Assembly: GCA_007644065.1 (NCBI GenBank)
Contig: VJWN01000002.1
Location: forward strand, 1,451,831 to 1,515,830
Source: Margaritispora aquatica
Taxonomy: Eukaryota > Ascomycota > Leotiomycetes > Helotiales > Discinellaceae
Reading direction: 5' to 3'
Length of the DNA: 64,000 nucleotides
A program made the position numbers and the translations under genes. Under the pieces are notes generated by a model. That model saw nothing but the letters and a program-made list of their open reading frames with translations, searched no databases and had not been told where the DNA came from. Positions 60,273-64,000 of the stretch are shown in pieces; within the stretch, counting starts at the first letter, position 1; every line of letters starts with the position of its first letter.

Positions 60273-60812
60273 ATGGAAGCAGCAGCATCGTCGCTGATGA
60301 ATGTTCTGCAGCCTCATCCTGAGGATAGGTTACATCTGCGACAACACCGAGCCAGATCTGTGGTGTTGACAAATGAAGAGTGAGCGTTCCCCGATCCCTG
60401 CCTCGCCAGGCATGATTGCGACTCGACTTCTCCAACTTCTGGAACTTCTCCAACGCTGACTTTCCTCCTCTTTGCTAGGCTGGTGGAGATGCGTGCGGCG
60501 CAGCGGACGTTCGAAGGAGCATATATTCGTACTGCCCTGGGGCAATTCTCGTTCGCTCTCGTCGTGCTGAAGATCTTCACTGCGGAGTTTTACTCTATCG
60601 GCGCCCTGTTTGCGACATATGGGGTGGGCATCCTGTTGGTGTCGCTATATAGGAGATACGAGGGCAACAGACAATTCTTCAGTGAAGTTGGCCAGGATGG
60701 GTTGGGAAGAAAGAAGTTCAGGACGAGTGGGAATGCGGTCGTCGTTCTCACGGCTCTCAGCGTCGGTGCATATGCCAGTTTGATGGTCCTGACTGCGAGA
60801 TTGGAAGATTAA
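60273..60812 (+). CDS. DUF202-family small membrane protein
   Basis: Two exons (60273-60379 and 60479-60812) with a 99-nt intron encode 146 residues. Residues 37-54 (LVEMRAAQRTFEGAYIRTAL) are the polar, Arg-containing entry to the DUF202 domain. Three hydrophobic segments follow at about 57-70, 75-93 (YSIGALFATYGVGILLVSLY) and 120-141 (NAVVVLTALSVGAYASLMVL), with a charged loop YRRYEGNRQFF between the second and third. DUF202 proteins are small three-helix membrane proteins; in fungi the same domain sits at the end of vacuolar transporter chaperone proteins, but this gene has no SPX or VTC domain. The start MEAAASSLMNVLQPHPEDR is the first ATG that joins this frame across the intron. Function unknown. 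Confidence 0.85.
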
Positions 60813-63800
60813 AGAGATCTTATGATGGACTTATACCATATTTGGTTAAACTCTAATCTTGGAACTATCATGCAGATACTCGCAGACTTGTAATCTGGTT
60901 GTCGAATCTCCTTTGGAAGAGCATATGCGGGGAACCTGGAATCGAAAAACAAACACAATATCCTCAACAGTTACCCTCCATACCCATCTGTGTGGCTTAA
61001 CAGCCCGACTGGGGACGTTCACCTTGGTTTTCTTGAGAAACCCTCTTGAAGTCTCGCCATTGCATCAAGCATTTTCGCGGGTACAATAGCCAACCTATGT
61101 TCCAAGGATGAATTCAGGACATCCACCTTGCCAAGCACTTCCTACTTTGTTGGCAATGGCTTAAGAGGCATCGGTTACATGGTTCTGGGATACAAGACGA
61201 TCTGGGATTCATACAAAGAAGGGTATCATGAGCAGACGTTCTGGACACTTGTAAGATATAAGACTCTTCATGTATGTTGGAGTTGTAGGAGTAGGCTTGG
61301 GACACCTTCAAAGTCAATAATTACATAATAATATACTTACCATTTTATTCCCGCCACCTTTCCTCTTAGTGAAATACTTCATATGCCGTCAAGATTTCAA
61401 GGTTTCAATCCTTTCACTTAGTTTGTGTGTATCGTAAATGGCATAGTGATTGGTGAAGAGGCATAACTGAAATTGGGATATTGCATGTCCTAATTGAAGG
61501 TTCTGGTACATTAGAACGCAAGATTGTCCGCAGGAATTGGGAAGAACAAATAGTAGTTCCTTTCAACATAGAAATATTCGTTAACCATCAAAGTGATGCG
61601 GATTGGACTATGTTGTTGGATGCACTATCAGCGGATATTTCACTTAGCGAGGGAATGCCTGGAGTCGTTAGGTAACCTTCTCGAACAAACCGGGCCAAGA
61701 TCGCAGACATTAGAAATGCAAGCCATTCCAGTAGGTTTGCATATGAATTATACGAGGTTGGCATGCCGTCTGCTCACCCCACGATTGCCGGACAAGTGAA
61801 CAGATTTGTTTCAGCCATGCTTCTCGAAAAGAGCTTCATGTCAGAGAGAAGGTTTTCACAGCCCCTCGTCGTGAGGCCTCCAGCCGGCTTTTCGAGCCAA
61901 CGGTCGAGGTTTCCGATATGCACTCCCGTAGCGTGGAAGGACAGTTGCGTGCCCCAGCCACAGCACTGGGGCATCTCGTGCTCGGTGTCAGAACCTGGCG
62001 CGGTGCTATTGGTCGGTGAAGGAAGTCGATGTGCTTGTGCCATGGTAGATGGGAGATGGGGGAGAAACATCAAGCATCATTTGGACATTTGGAGGAGCAT
62101 TTAGCATTCACTCTCTCGCTACACATGAGGCTGTGCGGGCGGCGGCTTTGTTTGATGCTGGGAAGACAAGGTATACATCTGCCAGCGTGCCGTGGTGGGT
62201 TTTTTTCTTTTCTCCGAAGGGAATTGAGGGAGATACAGTACTGTACTGTAGTAGCAAGGCAAGCTTGGATTGAAGGGCAATATTTACAAGTATCCCTTGC
62301 TTGGTTAGAACAAGAACTCCACATACCCAGCTTATGGAACAAGCTAAGGACTTAACTTGGATCACCTCGTCATAGGGCGAGAGCGAGAGCCCATGAGCTC
62401 GGTCAGACAAAGTGTCGGTGTCAACCTAATTGAGTGGAGTTGAAATTGGCGAGATCAAAGCTTGAGAGTACAGTACTTGGAACAGACAACAAGTGATTCG
62501 AATGATCCTAATGATTTCACTAAGCGAAGTCAGAATACTTGACCTCCAATCCAAGCTTCAGCATTCGGTGAGCGTAGTAGGAAGTAGGAAAGGCAAGGGA
62601 TGATTTCAATCAAGAGACGCCATCAGCATCCATGTGAGATGTGAGATGTGAGGCCAGGAAGAGAAGAATCACCATATAGTTTCAGTCGTTAGTAGCAGTC
62701 GCAGTCGCAGTAGCAGTAGCAGTAGCAGTACTAGCGAGTGACTCCACTGCGCCAATCCATCCCTCATCCTCCCTCCCCTCTAACGTGTGGCTGTGTGCGC
62801 TGGGCTGAATCTCTCCAGATCTGCCTTGTCCAGTGGGTTCACTTTAGCGGCTCCTTCCTGTGAACCCTGTGAACCCTGTGCTCCATCTCTGCCCTGCGAC
62901 CATCGAAACCCTTTTCCAGGTTCTGCGCTGGAAAGTCTGAGGTGAATGAACATGATGCGACTTATTTGACTTTTTTCTTCTTTTTTCTTCAATACTGTAT
63001 CAGCCAGACAATGAGCCTAACCTTTCAACCTCTTCTTCCATTCAGGGAATGAAGTTTCCATTTTTCTTCTCACCGCTGTGGATCTCCTGTTCGCACGAAT
63101 TGTCATCCAGTCATTTTCCTGTCATTTTCCTGTTACTCAAGCCAGGCGTTTTGCGTGAGGTTCCTCCAGGGTGAAAGCAAGCAAACACTACTTACTACCT
63201 TTCTGCAAAGACCACGAAACGCACAGCTTACTGCGTGCGTGATTGCGTTTCCTGCGTTACTCTCCACTTTCACCTTCCACCCGCCGCCGCGCTTCCATTT
63301 CCCCTCCCTTTCTGATTCCCCTTCCCCTCCCTCTTCCCAACCCAACCCAACCCAAACCAAACCACACCAAGCCAAACCAAACCTGGAAATAAAAGACCCA
63401 AAACACCAACACAGGCTTATCGCTAGCGTACTCGCCTACTGTACTCGCCTACCAGACCTTACCTTACCCTCAAGACCAACCCTAACAAATGCGATAGCTC
63501 CGTCTCAAGACAGCAGCAGCTCTCCCATTTCCATTTCCATCTCCGCCTCCACCTCCACCTTCACCACATTATTTCGCACCATCATCTCATCTCTCAATCC
63601 CACTCGACACGGAATTGACCACAGAACCTATCGCGGACGAGAACCATTGCGCTCTCCGATATCCGTGTACCTACAACCGGTGGAACTTTGTTTTGCAACT
63701 GTTTTATCGCTTCGGTCGTTCAGTACATTAAATCTACACACTTGTACTTGCGCTTGCACTTGCGCCTTGCTTGCATTTCCACCAACGGACAATATCTCAA

Positions 63801-63983
63801 CTCAAACCCACTCTCCGTCACTGCCCATAAGGCTATCATGATCCATACCTAGTCCGTTGTCCGTTGCCTATTGTCGCAGCAGCACCCCCCTCCCCCCCCA
63901 AAAGCTTGAGCGAGGCCAACTCATACTTCTTAAGGACGACCCCATACCCATTCTCTACATAGCCTCCTGCACCTACCACCTCG
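60813..63983. other. Right-hand gene-poor region, pyrimidine-rich toward the edge
   Basis: No gene recognised. A GTAGCA/GTCGCA repeat lies at 62698-62731. From about 63020 the plus strand becomes pyrimidine-rich, with CCCAA, CCAAA and TCCATT repeats (63335-63380 and 63520-63565). A 228-codon frame at 63155-63841 has only Ser/Thr/Pro low-complexity content and is judged leader, not protein. The stretch looks like the promoter and long leader of a gene starting near 63984. Confidence 0.45.
62698..62731. repeat. GTCGCA/GTAGCA tandem repeat
   Basis: About six hexamer units, two GTCGCA-like and then GTAGCA units. Simple repeat in non-coding sequence. Confidence 0.8.
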
Positions 63984-64000
63984 ATGTCTTCTACGTACAA
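63984..64000 (+). CDS. Possible 5' end of a gene leaving the window
   Basis: An ATG at 63984 (ATGTCTTCTACGTAC) follows about 1 kb of pyrimidine-rich leader-like sequence and stays open for the 17 bases visible (MSSTY). Ser-rich starts are common in fungal regulators, but so little is seen that this is a placement guess. Confidence 0.25.

Noticed and set aside
61774..62410. Overlapping 90-113-codon frames on both strands
   Set aside because: Several mutually exclusive frames, none with recognisable motifs or convincing splice links.
63155..63841. 228-codon Ser/Thr/Pro-rich frame at the right edge
   Set aside because: Low-complexity composition from CT-rich repeats; better explained as a 5' leader.

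Overview
This window is nuclear DNA of a filamentous ascomycete (Pezizomycotina). The evidence is short introns, mostly 46-55 nt, with GT(A/G)AG donors and CTGAC/CTAAC-like branch sites, mostly monocistronic genes on both strands, and gene families typical of that group: a FlbC-like C2H2 factor, DUF2985 and DUF202 proteins, and Zn2Cys6 and CYP504-like proteins. A Leotiomycete would fit, but the sequence alone does not prove the class. I see no bacterial operon, CRISPR array, rRNA or convincing tRNA.

Layout. 1-3811: no gene recognised. 3812-5049 (-): FlbC-like two-finger C2H2 regulator, followed by an 8.3 kb stretch without a recognisable gene (5050-13358). 13359-30687 is a conserved housekeeping block: U2 snRNP factor SF3B1/Hsh155 (-), Arp2/3 subunit ARPC2/Arc35 (-), divergent from the SSU-processome WD40 protein Utp12/Dip2 (+), a 41-residue two-exon membrane microprotein (-), a DUF2985 membrane protein (-), the GINS replication subunit Sld5 (-) and a Cdc25-type phosphatase (-). 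30688-36992 is gene-poor and holds a (CT)n microsatellite.

36993-50640 is a metabolic neighbourhood. It holds ADE2-type AIR carboxylase (+), an alpha/beta hydrolase with a complete fluoroacetate-dehalogenase-type active site (-), a tartrate/isopropylmalate-type dehydrogenase (+), a CYP504-like P450 (-), an M20 N-carbamoyl-amino-acid/beta-ureidopropionase-type amidohydrolase (-), a cytochrome b2-type FMN 2-hydroxyacid dehydrogenase without a targeting presequence (+), and a decayed full-length major-facilitator transporter pseudogene (+). Chemically, haloacetate to glycolate to glyoxylate could link two of these enzymes, and the dead transporter may be a lost uptake component. That is a hypothesis.

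50641-57360 is another gene-poor stretch leading into a Zn2Cys6 regulator (57361-58895, +) that has a tiny upstream ORF ending 9 nt before its start. A DUF202 membrane protein follows (60273-60812, +). The right end is a pyrimidine-rich stretch that may be the leader of a gene starting at 63984 and leaving the window.

All spliced models were built by hand from splice signals, frame continuity and remembered family conservation. No database search was run.
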